Source: Nitrobacter hamburgensis X14 (GTDB lineage: Bacteria; Pseudomonadota; Alphaproteobacteria; Rhizobiales; Xanthobacteraceae). Taken from it: a stretch of 64,000 nucleotides of DNA. Position numbers and translations under genes: made by a program. The notes beneath the pieces are model-generated. The model worked only from the letters and a program-made list of their open reading frames with translations. It was not told the DNA's origin and did no database searches. The stretch covers positions 2,032,001 to 2,096,000 of the forward strand of contig NC_007964.1 of the NCBI RefSeq assembly GCF_000013885.1. Reading direction: 5' to 3'. Positions 54,680-63,752 of this stretch are shown here, one piece after another (the stretch's first letter is position 1; each line of letters begins with the position of its first letter).

Positions 54680-56887
54680 CTATCTGCGTCTTTGTCGGGA
54701 AGTCCGCCAGGCACGGTCAGCGTCCCGCACGGACCGTTTCTCGTGCTTTTTAGTTGCCTTCCGGATCCCAGCAGCCACAGCTTTAGCTTCGTGCCGCACC
54801 CATTTCTCATCCACCGAGAATAGTTTTGCGATGCTCGCTGTTGTCATTTCCTCCTGCACCAGGTCTGTGACTGCAACCACCGTGCGCTCTCCGAGACCGA
54901 AGACATGCCCGGCTTCTTTTCCGTGACCTATCCCCAGTTGGAGCGCAAGTGGATCGCGGAGATATGACATTAGGTCGGCGGTCGTAGGCTTTTCACCTGC
55001 CCAAAGACTTTTCATCGAAGTCCGATGCAAGATCGTTGCATTCTTTGTCTTCAGGTGATGCGGTCGGACAATGTGGAAATTACGTTCCTGAAAGAAGCGG
55101 CGGAGGCCGGATGCATCAGTGACGTAAACGCCGTCCAAGTCCCCCTTCATGGCATAAGGCAACGAATTCACAACGCATGGAACGACCGTCTTGTTTGCGA
55201 CATCGATCCCGAATCGTTCGAGAACGAGGCTGGCGTGCTCGACCAACGCGTTTGCCAGGCGAGTTACCTGCTTGACCGCCGATGCAATCTCCATGACGAA
55301 ATAATAGGCCGCGACAGGGTTGTGCCCCGACAACGTGCGATTCTTGCATTCCAGGACGAAAATGTGATCGTCCCACGGCACGATGGCGTCGTACTGATAC
55401 TCTTCGCCTTCATGCTTGAACTTGAATGCCTTGGCGGCGTATCCCTGATCTTGAAAAAAACGAAGGGTCTCGGCTTCGAACGCGTTGCCCTTGCGTCCTA
55501 GTTGTTCGCCCTCGTTGCCGATTGCGGACAGAGTCAGTCGGGCCGGATCGGAATTCAGCAATCCTGGGCCGAATACGAGTAGTGATCCGTCTTCGATCCG
55601 GATCAGTGGTTGGTCGAACAAGTCTCGGCTGGACATGCGAAGCGACGCTTGGTCGATGAAGATTTCGGCCGTTCCATCCTTCAAGCCGACGCGATCAAGC
55701 AGATCAATGAGATCCTCGCGGGGAATGCTGAAGTAAATGCCGCTCTCGCCATGCTGTGAATAGCGCTCGTCTGCCAGGCACTGGAGCGTCGCGTAGCCGC
55801 GGATCCATTCCAACAACCTCAACCCGCACGGCCTCTCATGGTCGTCTACGATCGAGTAACCGAGGATCTCGCTGAGCGAGACACCAGAATGGGCTTCCTG
55901 CGGGGAAACGAACGTTCCGGGTGGAAGAGGGAGGGGCGCGGCGATTCCGGAAGCTTGGGTCTGCATGTTGGTCTGCAGCGACATTTCCTGGAACGTCTGT
56001 ATCAGCCGATCGTTGAGGCGTTCGTTTGCGAGATAGTCAAAGAATTCGTCTTTGCTGATATGGCCGTATTCGATCGCGGTCTCGGTGCCCTGCGGTGCCC
56101 ACGAAGGAATAGCATCTCCCGTAAACACCTTGATCTCACCATCGAAATATCGGCATCGCTGATCGACCCGCTCCCATTGACGCCAAGAAGCGGCGAGCAG
56201 TTCGGTCAGGCCGGCCTTGTAGACCTCGTCTTCCGTCACCTCTGTCAGCCGTGGCAGCACAAGGAATTTCTGAGGATCAAACCAATTGTTCTGATGACCA
56301 TGCAACAGGAGTGTCATCGCCGCCACGTCGACTATTCCGGCCAGCACACCATCAGGCGAATAGGACGATCCATCGCTCCGCATGATGCGAAACGACTGCA
56401 GTGTCAGTTCCTTGCGTCTCTTGACGGAGGAATTAAATGCCTCCATCAACTCGTGATACGAATACGCCGCCCGCGAGAGAGCGGCTGAGACTTGCGTCTC
56501 AGGAAGCAGTTTCGCTGCGACAGTTGCCTGCTGGGTCCGCAAGATCTCCCTGTAGCCGGCTTCTATTCGTTGAAGGACCGCGATCAGGTCGCCGAGCCCC
56601 GCCGCCGCATCTGGACCGGCGTGTTCGGCGAGGTAGCTCCGTAGTCCCTCAGTGAACGCCGCGCGGGCATCCTCGCGGGCCTGATCGGGTCTCTTGAGCA
56701 GGAAATCGGTGCTGTGGCGAATATGGCCAAGGAGTTCGGACAGGTTGTCGTCATTCAGTTGAAATGTCGACAAGTGTTGCTTGAGCGTGCCCCACGCAAA
56801 TGTCTTCAGTACCTGCTTGACGAGCTTTTCCTTCAACCGCGGCGGTTGTTTCTGAGGCACCGCGGATTGCCCCGTGCCTTTTTTCAT
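54680..56887 (-). CDS. Large unrecognised protein with PD-(D/E)xK-type nuclease motif
   Basis: 735 aa. The N-terminal ~300 residues are helical and unassigned. Around residues 465-520 is a restriction-enzyme-like motif: E471 in GRKGNAFEAETLRFF, D500 in YQYDAIVPWDD, and E513-x-K515 in IFVLECKNRTLSGH, the order expected of a PD-(D/E)xK nuclease (NERD-like or Mrr-like). The C-terminal tail is basic (KATKKHEKRSVRDADRAWR). It stands alone, convergent with the broken PLP gene. It could act in DNA defence, repair or element biology; no partner gene supports a specific role. Confidence 0.65.
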   Translation of the reverse strand: MKKGTGQSAVPQKQPPRLKEKLVKQVLKTFAWGTLKQHLSTFQLNDDNLSELLGHIRHSTDFLLKRPDQAREDARAAFTEGLRSYLAEHAGPDAAAGLGDLIAVLQRIEAGYREILRTQQATVAAKLLPETQVSAALSRAAYSYHELMEAFNSSVKRRKELTLQSFRIMRSDGSSYSPDGVLAGIVDVAAMTLLLHGHQNNWFDPQKFLVLPRLTEVTEDEVYKAGLTELLAASWRQWERVDQRCRYFDGEIKVFTGDAIPSWAPQGTETAIEYGHISKDEFFDYLANERLNDRLIQTFQEMSLQTNMQTQASGIAAPLPLPPGTFVSPQEAHSGVSLSEILGYSIVDDHERPCGLRLLEWIRGYATLQCLADERYSQHGESGIYFSIPREDLIDLLDRVGLKDGTAEIFIDQASLRMSSRDLFDQPLIRIEDGSLLVFGPGLLNSDPARLTLSAIGNEGEQLGRKGNAFEAETLRFFQDQGYAAKAFKFKHEGEEYQYDAIVPWDDHIFVLECKNRTLSGHNPVAAYYFVMEIASAVKQVTRLANALVEHASLVLERFGIDVANKTVVPCVVNSLPYAMKGDLDGVYVTDASGLRRFFQERNFHIVRPHHLKTKNATILHRTSMKSLWAGEKPTTADLMSYLRDPLALQLGIGHGKEAGHVFGLGERTVVAVTDLVQEEMTTASIAKLFSVDEKWVRHEAKAVAAGIRKATKKHEKRSVRDADRAWRTSRQRRR

Positions 56888-57178
56888 TTCGCTTGATCCA
56901 TCCTGTGCCGAGTTGTTGGAGCTTTTTCGCTGCCCCTCGAACGACCCTTTAACGGATCGATGATTTTAAATTTGCGTCCTGACCACGGTTGCTCCCATGG
57001 AGCCACCGCGCCAAGTCGACTTCCATTACCAAGGCATCGATGGCGGGTCGACGGATTACCCTACGCCTGATGTCGCCTGAGGGTGAAATTTCCGCGTTTT
57101 TTAGAAAATGACGTTAGCTTTGCCAGTTCGTATTCGAGATTGCTTCGGCTGATTGAGATCGAATAAGCACTCAGGCGG

Positions 57179-58603
57179 TCATCGAAAATCCCGCGTCTTC
57201 ACCTTGATGCTGTCGATGTGCAGGTCGGGAATGTAGATGTCCCTCGGCTTCGGGACCTTAGGCGGCAGGCTGCGCGGATCGATGCCGGGGCCGCCGCGGT
57301 GGAATTCGTCGCCCCGCCCATGCGGGAGCGGGAAGCCGTCATCCCGGTCGCCGACACCAGCCAGGTCGGCAGACAGGTCCGTCAAAAGATTGGCGACGAG
57401 ATGGACGACGTCCCCCTCGCGCTGGATGCGGCCCTGCACGGCGATCATGTCGGCGGCGAGAATGATGCGGCGCTGGCGTTCATAGAGCGACGGCCAGATC
57501 ACCAGGTTGGCGACACCGGTCTCGTCCTCGATGGTGATGAACATGACACCCTTAGCGGATCCGGGCTTCTGACGCACCAGCACCAGACCGGCCGTTGTCA
57601 GCCATTTGCCGTCGCGGGCAGTCATTGCATCGAGGCACGTCACGATGCGGCGGCTTGCTAGGTCGGCACGCAGGAAGCTTGCCGGGTGCTGCCGCAGCGT
57701 GAGGCCGACGTGCCGGTAATCCTCGACGACTTCGCCGCCCGACGTCATCGGCCGCAGCGCGACCTGTGGCTCGCGGATCTCCTCGATGGTCCGCGCGGCG
57801 GCGGCGAACAATTCCAGCGGTTCGTCGCGCAGCGCCTTCAGCGCCCACAGCGCTTCGCGGCGGACGAGGCCGAGGGACTCGTTCATGGCGTCGGCTTCGG
57901 CCAATCGGACCAGAGACGCAACGGGAACGTCCGAACGGCGCCAGAGGTCGTCTACGGACTCGAACGGCTGGTCGGCGCGCGCGGCGACGATTTCGGCGCC
58001 GTCCTTGTTGGGCAGGCCGCGCACCTGCCGGAATCCCAGGCGGACCGCAAACTTTTCGTCGTCGATCGGCTCCAGCGTGCAGTCCCAGCGCGAAGCGTTG
58101 ATGCAGACGGGCCGGACCTCGACGCCGTGGTCGCGGGCGTCACGAACGATCTGCGCCGGCGCGTAGAAACCCATCGGCTGCGCGTTGAGCAGAGACGCGC
58201 AGAACACGTCCGGTTCGATCCATTTGGCGCAGAGATGGACTTCGACATCGCCCACTTGGATACGAACACAATGCGACCCGAACGAATTTCGCGTGTCACG
58301 ATCGAGCATGATGAGCTCGGCTGGCCCGGGCCCTATCGTGCGCGTTTCGGCGATTGTCTTCTCGCTCTTGATCGTGTGCGGCCAGACGAACCAGCGGCCG
58401 ACGTTTTCGAGCCAGTCGATCGTGTATCCAGCAGCTTCGGCATACGGAAAGGTAGCCTCGACGGAGTGCAGCGAACTGGTTTCGGTGGCGGCGTGTTTGT
58501 CGCGGAAATAGTCATTTGACGTGCTGTGCCCGTGCGGCAGCACTCCTTTCCCGAGAACTTGCAAACCGAAGCCGTTGTCCCAGCGTACGGTCGCATCGTT
58601 CAA
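57179..58603 (-). pseudogene. dnaE2: DnaE2 C-terminal fragment fused to an unrelated N-terminus
   Basis: From residue 131 (PDVFCASLLNAQPMGFYAPA) to the end, the sequence follows the C-terminal third of the error-prone DNA polymerase DnaE2, including the OB-fold part (TTAGLVLVRQKPGSAKGVMF) and the C-terminal DIYIPDLHIDSIKVKTRDFR. The catalytic PHP/palm parts are missing. The first 130 residues (NDYFRDKHAATETSSLHSVE, GSHCVRIQVGDVEVHLCAKW) do not look like DnaE2. The join lies near 58213 at WIE-PDVFC, where DnaE2 normally reads W...HPDVFC. No imuA or imuB is nearby. A 474-aa chimera, unlikely to be a polymerase. Confidence 0.75.
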
Positions 58604-58720
58604 GCGGAGGGTGCCCGTCGGATGCTCCGGGTGTCGCTTCTCACGCCAAATGAGTCCCGCAGATGAAGTTTATCTAACAAAATCAATGAGCTTCATATCA
58701 TCTCTTTCGAGTCCCAAGAT

Positions 58721-58769
58721 CTCGAATTCCGAGTCTGCCGCCTTTAGGCGTGCTCGAATTCCGAGTCTG
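58721..58769. repeat. 17-bp direct repeat
   Basis: CTCGAATTCCGAGTCTG occurs at 58721-58737 and 58753-58769, 32 bases apart, in a 240-bp gene-free stretch between the DnaE2 chimera and a small gene. It contains the palindrome CGAATTCG-like core. The repeat could be a recombination scar or a target-site trace; function unknown. Confidence 0.55.
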
Positions 58770-58796
58770 AGTTCAGACCCTTTAACTCATTGAAGT

Positions 58797-58823
58797 AAAA
58801 AAGCCGGCACCCGAGTGCCGGCT
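58797..58823 (-). terminator. Intrinsic terminator for the sulP transcript
   Basis: Arms AGCCGGCAC (58802-58810) and GTGCCGGCT (58815-58823) around CCGA; read on the minus strand the stem is followed by a run of six T (58802 down to 58797). This fits a rho-independent terminator ending minus-strand transcription from sulP and the small gene downstream of it. Confidence 0.8.
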
Positions 58824-58845
58824 CTGGTTCGAGGAAATGCGGGAT

Positions 58846-59097
58846 TTAGGACTTTGCCAAGGACCTTGCCTTCCTCTCGGCCTGGTTTCTACCAGCGGCG
58901 GCGATGGTGTGGGCGACCCCTAGCGAAGTGAGAAGGGCCCGAACTGGCGCGGCGGCGTAGACGTCCACGGCAAACATTCCCGGCCGACCCCCAAAGGGAT
59001 CTGCGCTCCTGTGGCCCAATTTGTCGCCCGCGCACAGCATGCGCTGCAGGGTACTCACGGAAACGGTGTGCAAGACGGGTAGGACGTTCGTGGGCAT
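58846..59097 (-). CDS. Possible small protein downstream of sulP
   Basis: 83 aa, ATG at 59097, three bases after the sulP stop and 23 before the terminator stem, so it is well placed to be a real co-transcribed gene. Sequence starts MPTNVLPVLHTVSVSTLQRM and ends RNQAERKARSLAKS; no domain recognised. The middle (VYAAAPVRALLTSLGVAHTI) could form a short helix. Confidence 0.4.
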   Translation of the reverse strand: MPTNVLPVLHTVSVSTLQRMLCAGDKLGHRSADPFGGRPGMFAVDVYAAAPVRALLTSLGVAHTIAAAGRNQAERKARSLAKS

Positions 59098-59100
59098 GGC

Positions 59101-60843
59101 TCATTCCTTGCCGTTGGCAGCTGGCGGCACAGCAACTGCGTCCTGTCCACGCGTCAGGGCGCGTACGGCGTCATCGACGCTGCGGTAGACCCCAGCTGGA
59201 CCCAGCATGGCGGCGATGCCGAAGCGCGCCAGCGCCTTCTGCGCTCTGACCGATTCCAGCCGAGCGATCGAGAAGGTAATCCCGGCGTCTCGGCAATAGG
59301 CGATCACCTCGCGCAAGGTCTGCGCCGCTGTATAGTCGATGTCGATGACGCTGCTGGCCTCGAACACCACGTGCTTCAGGCTGCCCGCGCGCTCCCCCAC
59401 CATCGCGTGGAAGTCCTGGCGGAAGCGATCTGCGTTGACGAAGGACAGCGGCGCTTGGAACGCTGCGACCAGCACGCCTGCGATCCGCTCGCCCGCCGGC
59501 TTACCGTCCGGTGGCCACCATATGGAAGTGCCCGGCACGTGCTCGAACTCGATCGCCCTGGCTTGGGTGATGGTCCACACGCCGTGCAGGAGTGACAGGC
59601 CGATGCCGATGGCGACGCCGATCTCAATCGGCAGCGCCACGATGGCGAGCGCGGTGGTGGCGATCAGCAAGAATTCCGTCGGCGCTTGGCGCAGCGTTGC
59701 CATGAAGGTCTGCCAGCGCAATATACGCATAGCCACGAAGAACAGGATGCCCGCCAGCGCCGCCTGCGGCACGTTCTTCAAAAGGTCTGTGCCGAACAGC
59801 GTAAGCGCCAGCACGATGGCCGCAGCCAGCAAGCCGGTGACCTGCGAGCGACCGCCCGTCTCGACCGAGATCGCGGTGCGGGGTGGGCTGGAATTGACCG
59901 GGAACGCGCCGACGAGACCGGACAGCAGGCTGCCCGCGCCGACGCCGATGAAATCGCGGTTGACGTCGTTAGAGTCCGAAGCGCTGCTGCCGCCGAAGGA
60001 ACGCGTGGTGGCCGCCGTCTGGACCATGATGACGATAGTAACCAGAAGGGTCAGCGGCACCAGCGTACGCATGTCCCCGAACGTCACCTCCGGCAGGCGT
60101 AGGCCAGGCGAGGCGGCCGGCAGTGTGCCGAGGACCGCGACGCCGCGCGTCTGCAGACCGAAGGCGACCACCGCCAGCGTGGCTGCCGTTAGCGCGATCA
60201 GCGCGCCGGGAATGCGCGCACTGATGCGCTCGCACAGAGCGACGACTGCGAACACGGCCGCGCCGATGGTGGCGCTATAGGGATTGATGTCACTTAAGCC
60301 GCCATAGACAGCTGCGAGGCGGTGGAAGACGTCTCCGCTTCCGGGAGGCAGGCCGAGCAGCTCAGGAAGCTGCGAGACAACAATATGGATCGATATTCCG
60401 GCAAGGAAGCCGGCGGTGACCGGTACCGAGAGCAGATCGGCGACCCAACCGAGCCGCAGCAGGCCGGCAGCCGACACTGCGGCTCCCACCATCAGCGCGA
60501 GTAGTGCAGCCAGCGCTTGGTAATGTGGCGAGCCAGACGTGGCCAGAATAACGAGGCCCGCCGCGAAGATCGGCGTGATGGTGGAATCCGCCCCAACGGA
60601 AATGTGGCGGCTCGCGCCGAACAGCGCGAAGGCTACGGTGCCTGTCAGGAAAGCGAGGAAGCCGGCTTCGGGGGAGAGATCGCCGAGGTGTGCGGTGGCC
60701 ATCTGCTCGGGGATGGCAATGGCAGCCAGTGTCAGGCCGGCGAAGGCGTCACCGCCCAGGTCCTTGCGGCTCCAGCCGCGCATGGAGGCGAACAGCGGGG
60801 ACTGTCCCATACCTTGCATCGGCGCTACCTTGCCCAATGGCAC
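59101..60843 (-). CDS. SulP-family (SLC26) anion transporter with STAS domain
   Basis: 580 aa. Around ten to fourteen hydrophobic helices occupy residues ~30-440, with SulP marks AGLTLAAIAIPEQMATAHLG near residue 35 and GAFPVNSSPPRTAISVETGG near residue 310. A C-terminal STAS domain (HVVFEASSVIDIDYTAAQTL) follows. The family moves sulfate, bicarbonate or other anions; the substrate is not predictable. The start may be the ATG at 60843 or MQGMGQS eight codons later. A 229-bp spacer on its 5' side has no gene and should carry its promoter. Confidence 0.9.
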   Translation of the reverse strand: MPLGKVAPMQGMGQSPLFASMRGWSRKDLGGDAFAGLTLAAIAIPEQMATAHLGDLSPEAGFLAFLTGTVAFALFGASRHISVGADSTITPIFAAGLVILATSGSPHYQALAALLALMVGAAVSAAGLLRLGWVADLLSVPVTAGFLAGISIHIVVSQLPELLGLPPGSGDVFHRLAAVYGGLSDINPYSATIGAAVFAVVALCERISARIPGALIALTAATLAVVAFGLQTRGVAVLGTLPAASPGLRLPEVTFGDMRTLVPLTLLVTIVIMVQTAATTRSFGGSSASDSNDVNRDFIGVGAGSLLSGLVGAFPVNSSPPRTAISVETGGRSQVTGLLAAAIVLALTLFGTDLLKNVPQAALAGILFFVAMRILRWQTFMATLRQAPTEFLLIATTALAIVALPIEIGVAIGIGLSLLHGVWTITQARAIEFEHVPGTSIWWPPDGKPAGERIAGVLVAAFQAPLSFVNADRFRQDFHAMVGERAGSLKHVVFEASSVIDIDYTAAQTLREVIAYCRDAGITFSIARLESVRAQKALARFGIAAMLGPAGVYRSVDDAVRALTRGQDAVAVPPAANGKE

Positions 60844-61072
60844 CTGCGCGTTACTTGACCAAAAGTATCACGCAACCTTGTCTAGAAACAAACCTAAGTT
60901 CGACAGGAAGCAGCGAGTGTTTTGGTACATCAGCATGCATTCTGGAATCGGTAAGCTCGTCGCTCTGTCATACTCGGAAACAGGCCGCACCTAAACCGAT
61001 CAGCTGCTGTCTAATGGGTTGCGGCATCGTCGGAGCCTTCTTCCTGCAGGTGGCAACGTAGATGTTTCGCAG

Positions 61073-62029
61073 TCAGCGGCGTGCCGTTGGAATTACTGTT
61101 ACCTGTCTGACCCCGGAGCGGCCGACTACTGTAAACACCGTTTCCCTGTCGATCCTTTCAGCGGTGAGCATGCGCACCAGATCGTCCACTCCGCCAACGG
61201 CACGGCCGTCTATCGCCACGATGATGTCACCTTCCTTCAGGCCGGCCTTCGCCGCAGGTGCATGCGCCTCGACCGAGCGCAACCGCACGGCAGTACGGCT
61301 CGTTACTTGCGACATCAGTGCGGCACGGCGCGGCAACACGACCGTGTCGGCCGAGACGCCGATGAAGGCGCGGCGCACATGGCCGAAGCGGATGATTTCG
61401 GCAATGACGAAACTGGCGGTGTTGGAAGCGACGGCGAAGGCGATGCCTTGCGCGCCACGGATCATCGCGGTGTTGACACCGATCACCTCTCCTGCCGACG
61501 AGACCAGGGGGCCGCCGGAATTGCCGGGGTTGAGCGCGGCGTCGGTCTGGATCACGTCGTCGATCAGCCGTCCGGTCGAGGCGCGCATGGAGCGGCCCAG
61601 CGCCGAGACGACGCCGGTCGTCACCGTCCACTCGAAGCCGAGCGGATTGCCGATGGCAATGGCGATTTGACCGCGGCGGAGGCGCCCGGAATCGCCGAGC
61701 GGTGCGATGTCGGAGAAATGCCCGTCTGCGCGCACCAACGCGACGTCGGTGTCGGGGTCGCGACCGAGCACCCGACCCTCGGTTGACGCGCCATCCGGCA
61801 TGGCGACGCGCACAGCGCGCGCATCGCCGACAACATGGAAATTGGTGACGATCAAACCGTCCGGCGCGATGACGAAGCCGGAGCCTTGCCCGGCATCGCG
61901 GCGGGAGGCGACACGTTCGATCCGGCACACGGCTGGACCGATACGGTCGACGGCGTCGGTGACGGTGGCGGAATAGGTATCGAGCAGGCGGGCGTCATCC
62001 GGCTGCGGTTCGGGCGCGGGCAGAGCCAT
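61073..62029 (-). CDS. DegP/HtrA-like serine protease with PDZ domain
   Basis: 318 aa trypsin-fold protease with full triad: H65 (VTNFHVVG), D95 (DPDTDVALV) and S171 (LNPGNSGGPLV). A single C-terminal PDZ domain (AKAGLKEGDIIVAIDGRAVG) follows. No signal peptide or membrane helix is visible, so it may be cytoplasmic, unlike DegP. It diverges from a homologous gene at 62212 whose His and Asp are missing, across a 182-bp region that should carry both promoters. Confidence 0.88.
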   Translation of the reverse strand: MALPAPEPQPDDARLLDTYSATVTDAVDRIGPAVCRIERVASRRDAGQGSGFVIAPDGLIVTNFHVVGDARAVRVAMPDGASTEGRVLGRDPDTDVALVRADGHFSDIAPLGDSGRLRRGQIAIAIGNPLGFEWTVTTGVVSALGRSMRASTGRLIDDVIQTDAALNPGNSGGPLVSSAGEVIGVNTAMIRGAQGIAFAVASNTASFVIAEIIRFGHVRRAFIGVSADTVVLPRRAALMSQVTSRTAVRLRSVEAHAPAAKAGLKEGDIIVAIDGRAVGGVDDLVRMLTAERIDRETVFTVVGRSGVRQVTVIPTARR

Positions 62030-62211
62030 ATGTGCTTTCCAAGCAAGGCAAGAAGCGGATGCCTATATGTGCTGAGCGCGCCGTTCCTCCGCGACCTGAC
62101 CGGATGGCCAGTGGGCGCACGCCCTAGCCGTCAGGCGAGTAGGAAAACTCGATCCTGAGCAGCCATATCCAAGTATCGAAAGTCCAGAAGGGCTGAACCC
62201 GGGAGGGAGTG

Positions 62212-63084
62212 ATGAGCAGTTTCGATCTTGGTGCTTTTTCCGACGCGGTCGCCGGCATTGCCGAACAGGCCGCACCGACGACCGCCAGTTTCGTGACCCA
62301 GCATGGCCGCACGGCAACGGCCTTTCATTGGGGCGATGGATTCTACGTCACCGCCGAGGAGGCGGGCGAGCCGGACGAGGAACTGCGGCTTTCGCTCGCT
62401 TCTGGAGAGACCGTAGCTACAGAACTGGTCGGCCGTGACCCATCGACCGGCATCGCACTGCTTAAGTCGGCGCCTGCTGCCGCCGTTCCTGTTCTTGATA
62501 ACGCTGGCCCAGTGCGGCCTGGCCATCTCATCGTCGCGGCAGGGCGTGATGGTGCTTCGTCGCTCGCGGAGCTCGGAACGGTGGCCGAGGTCGGGCCGGC
62601 GTGGCGCTCGCTGCGCGGCGGCACCATCGACCGCCGGATCAATCTGGCGGTGATGACAGGGGGACGCTCCGAGGGAGGGCCCGTGCTGGACGCCCGGGGC
62701 GGGCTGGTCGGGATGTTGCTGTTTGGTCCGCGCCGGCGGGCGCTGGTCATCCCCTTTGAGACGATTGAGCGCACGGTCGCGACGCTCAGGAGCAAGGGCC
62801 ATGTCGTGCGCGGCTATCTTGGCGCCGGGCTGCACCCGATCCACCACACCGACGTACAGGGCGCCATCGTTGTCGGCCTCGATGAAGAAGGGCCGGCGAA
62901 AGCGGCGGGCATTGTGCTGGGCGACATCGTCACCAGTTGGAACGGCGAGAAGGTGCGCGGACCACGCGAACTGATCCGCAGACTGGGACCAGACAGTGCA
63001 AGCGCTGCGGTCACGCTTGGCGTCTTGCGTGGCGGCGAGGCGCGCGACGTCACGGTTACCATTGGCGAGAAGCCATTGAGCTGA
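62212..63084 (+). CDS. Catalytically degenerate trypsin-like protein with PDZ domain
   Basis: 290 aa paralogue of the protease on the other strand. The trypsin-fold positions are recognisable, but the His position reads YVTAEEAG (near residue 50), the Asp position DPSTGIALLK (Asp to Gly at 80), and the Ser loop GGRSEGGPV. PDZ domain near the C-terminus (AKAAGIVLGDIVTSWNGEKV). ATG at 62212 with GGGAGGG four bases upstream; an in-frame GTG precedes it by one codon. Likely a pseudo-enzyme that binds or modulates, perhaps with its neighbour. The LuxR-type gene follows. Confidence 0.82.
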   Translation: MSSFDLGAFSDAVAGIAEQAAPTTASFVTQHGRTATAFHWGDGFYVTAEEAGEPDEELRLSLASGETVATELVGRDPSTGIALLKSAPAAAVPVLDNAGPVRPGHLIVAAGRDGASSLAELGTVAEVGPAWRSLRGGTIDRRINLAVMTGGRSEGGPVLDARGGLVGMLLFGPRRRALVIPFETIERTVATLRSKGHVVRGYLGAGLHPIHHTDVQGAIVVGLDEEGPAKAAGIVLGDIVTSWNGEKVRGPRELIRRLGPDSASAAVTLGVLRGGEARDVTVTIGEKPLS

Positions 63085-63103
63085 ACGGCATGAGGCACAA
63101 ACG

Positions 63104-63719
63104 GTGCTGGTGAGACACGATGGCGACGAGAGCCTGCTCGTTCTCGTCGCGCTCAGCGATGCCAATCGCGGCGAGCGTCTTTCCGCATCGCTGGCCGGAT
63201 TGGGAATCCGACCACGCGGAGGTTGCGGTCGTCGACGACGTTGCGACCGTGAAAAGCTTGCCGCGGGGAACTCCGGCCGTTCTGCTTTCCGGCCGCGGCA
63301 GCGCGGCAATAACGCACGGCAGTGTCGCAGCAACGCTTGGCGCTGATGCCGATCCGGTTCTGATTGCCGCGGCGGCGCGCCTGGCGGCTGCCGGCTATTG
63401 GATAACCGGAGGTGCGGTCAGCGCTTCGGTTCGTCTGCCTAACGAAGTTGCCAACGATCCTGAAGAGACTGCGGCCAGCCTGCCCATCCATCTTTCACAG
63501 CGCGAGGCGGAGGTGCTGGCGTTGCTTGCCGAAGGCGCGCCCAACAAGGTGATCGCCCGCCGGCTCGGCATCTCAGTCCACACCGTCAAGTTCCACGTTG
63601 CGGCGCTCCTGGTGAAGCTTGGCGCCGCCAAGCCGTCGGCCATCCGATCACGATGTCGGGGGCGCTTTCGGAAGCCGTGCAAACGAACGCTCCTGGTTTG
63701 GACGGAATTCGCAGATTGA
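63104..63719 (+). pseudogene. LuxR-type regulator with an N-terminal frameshift
   Basis: The C-terminal half has a clear LuxR helix-turn-helix: LSQREAEVLALLAEGAPNKV then IARRLGISVHTVKFHVAALL. Upstream, VRHDGDESLLVLVALSDANR and ERLSASLAGLG lie in one frame (start GTG-like, 63104) while SDHAEVAVVDDVATVKSLPR lies in another; the break is near 63205. The helix-turn-helix frame itself starts at ATG 63120, but its first ~30 residues look non-coding. The C-terminal RSRCRGRFRKPCKRTLL also looks out of frame. Either a pseudogene or sequence errors. It follows the degenerate protease by 19 bases. Confidence 0.6.
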
Positions 63720-63724
63720 GTTCG

Positions 63725-63752
63725 AAGAGGGCTGCTAATCAGCAGCCCTCTT
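63725..63752. terminator. Bidirectional terminator-like hairpin
   Basis: Perfect 12-bp arms AAGAGGGCTGCT (63725-63736) and AGCAGCCCTCTT (63741-63752) with loop AATC. It lies between convergent genes and overlaps the stop codon of the cytochrome gene on the minus strand. Both strands end in short CTCTT runs, giving a bidirectional terminator role. Confidence 0.7.

Noticed and set aside
58690..58770. tRNA-like TTCGAGTCCC string
   Set aside because: No cloverleaf can be folded around it and there is no matching acceptor stem or anticodon arm.
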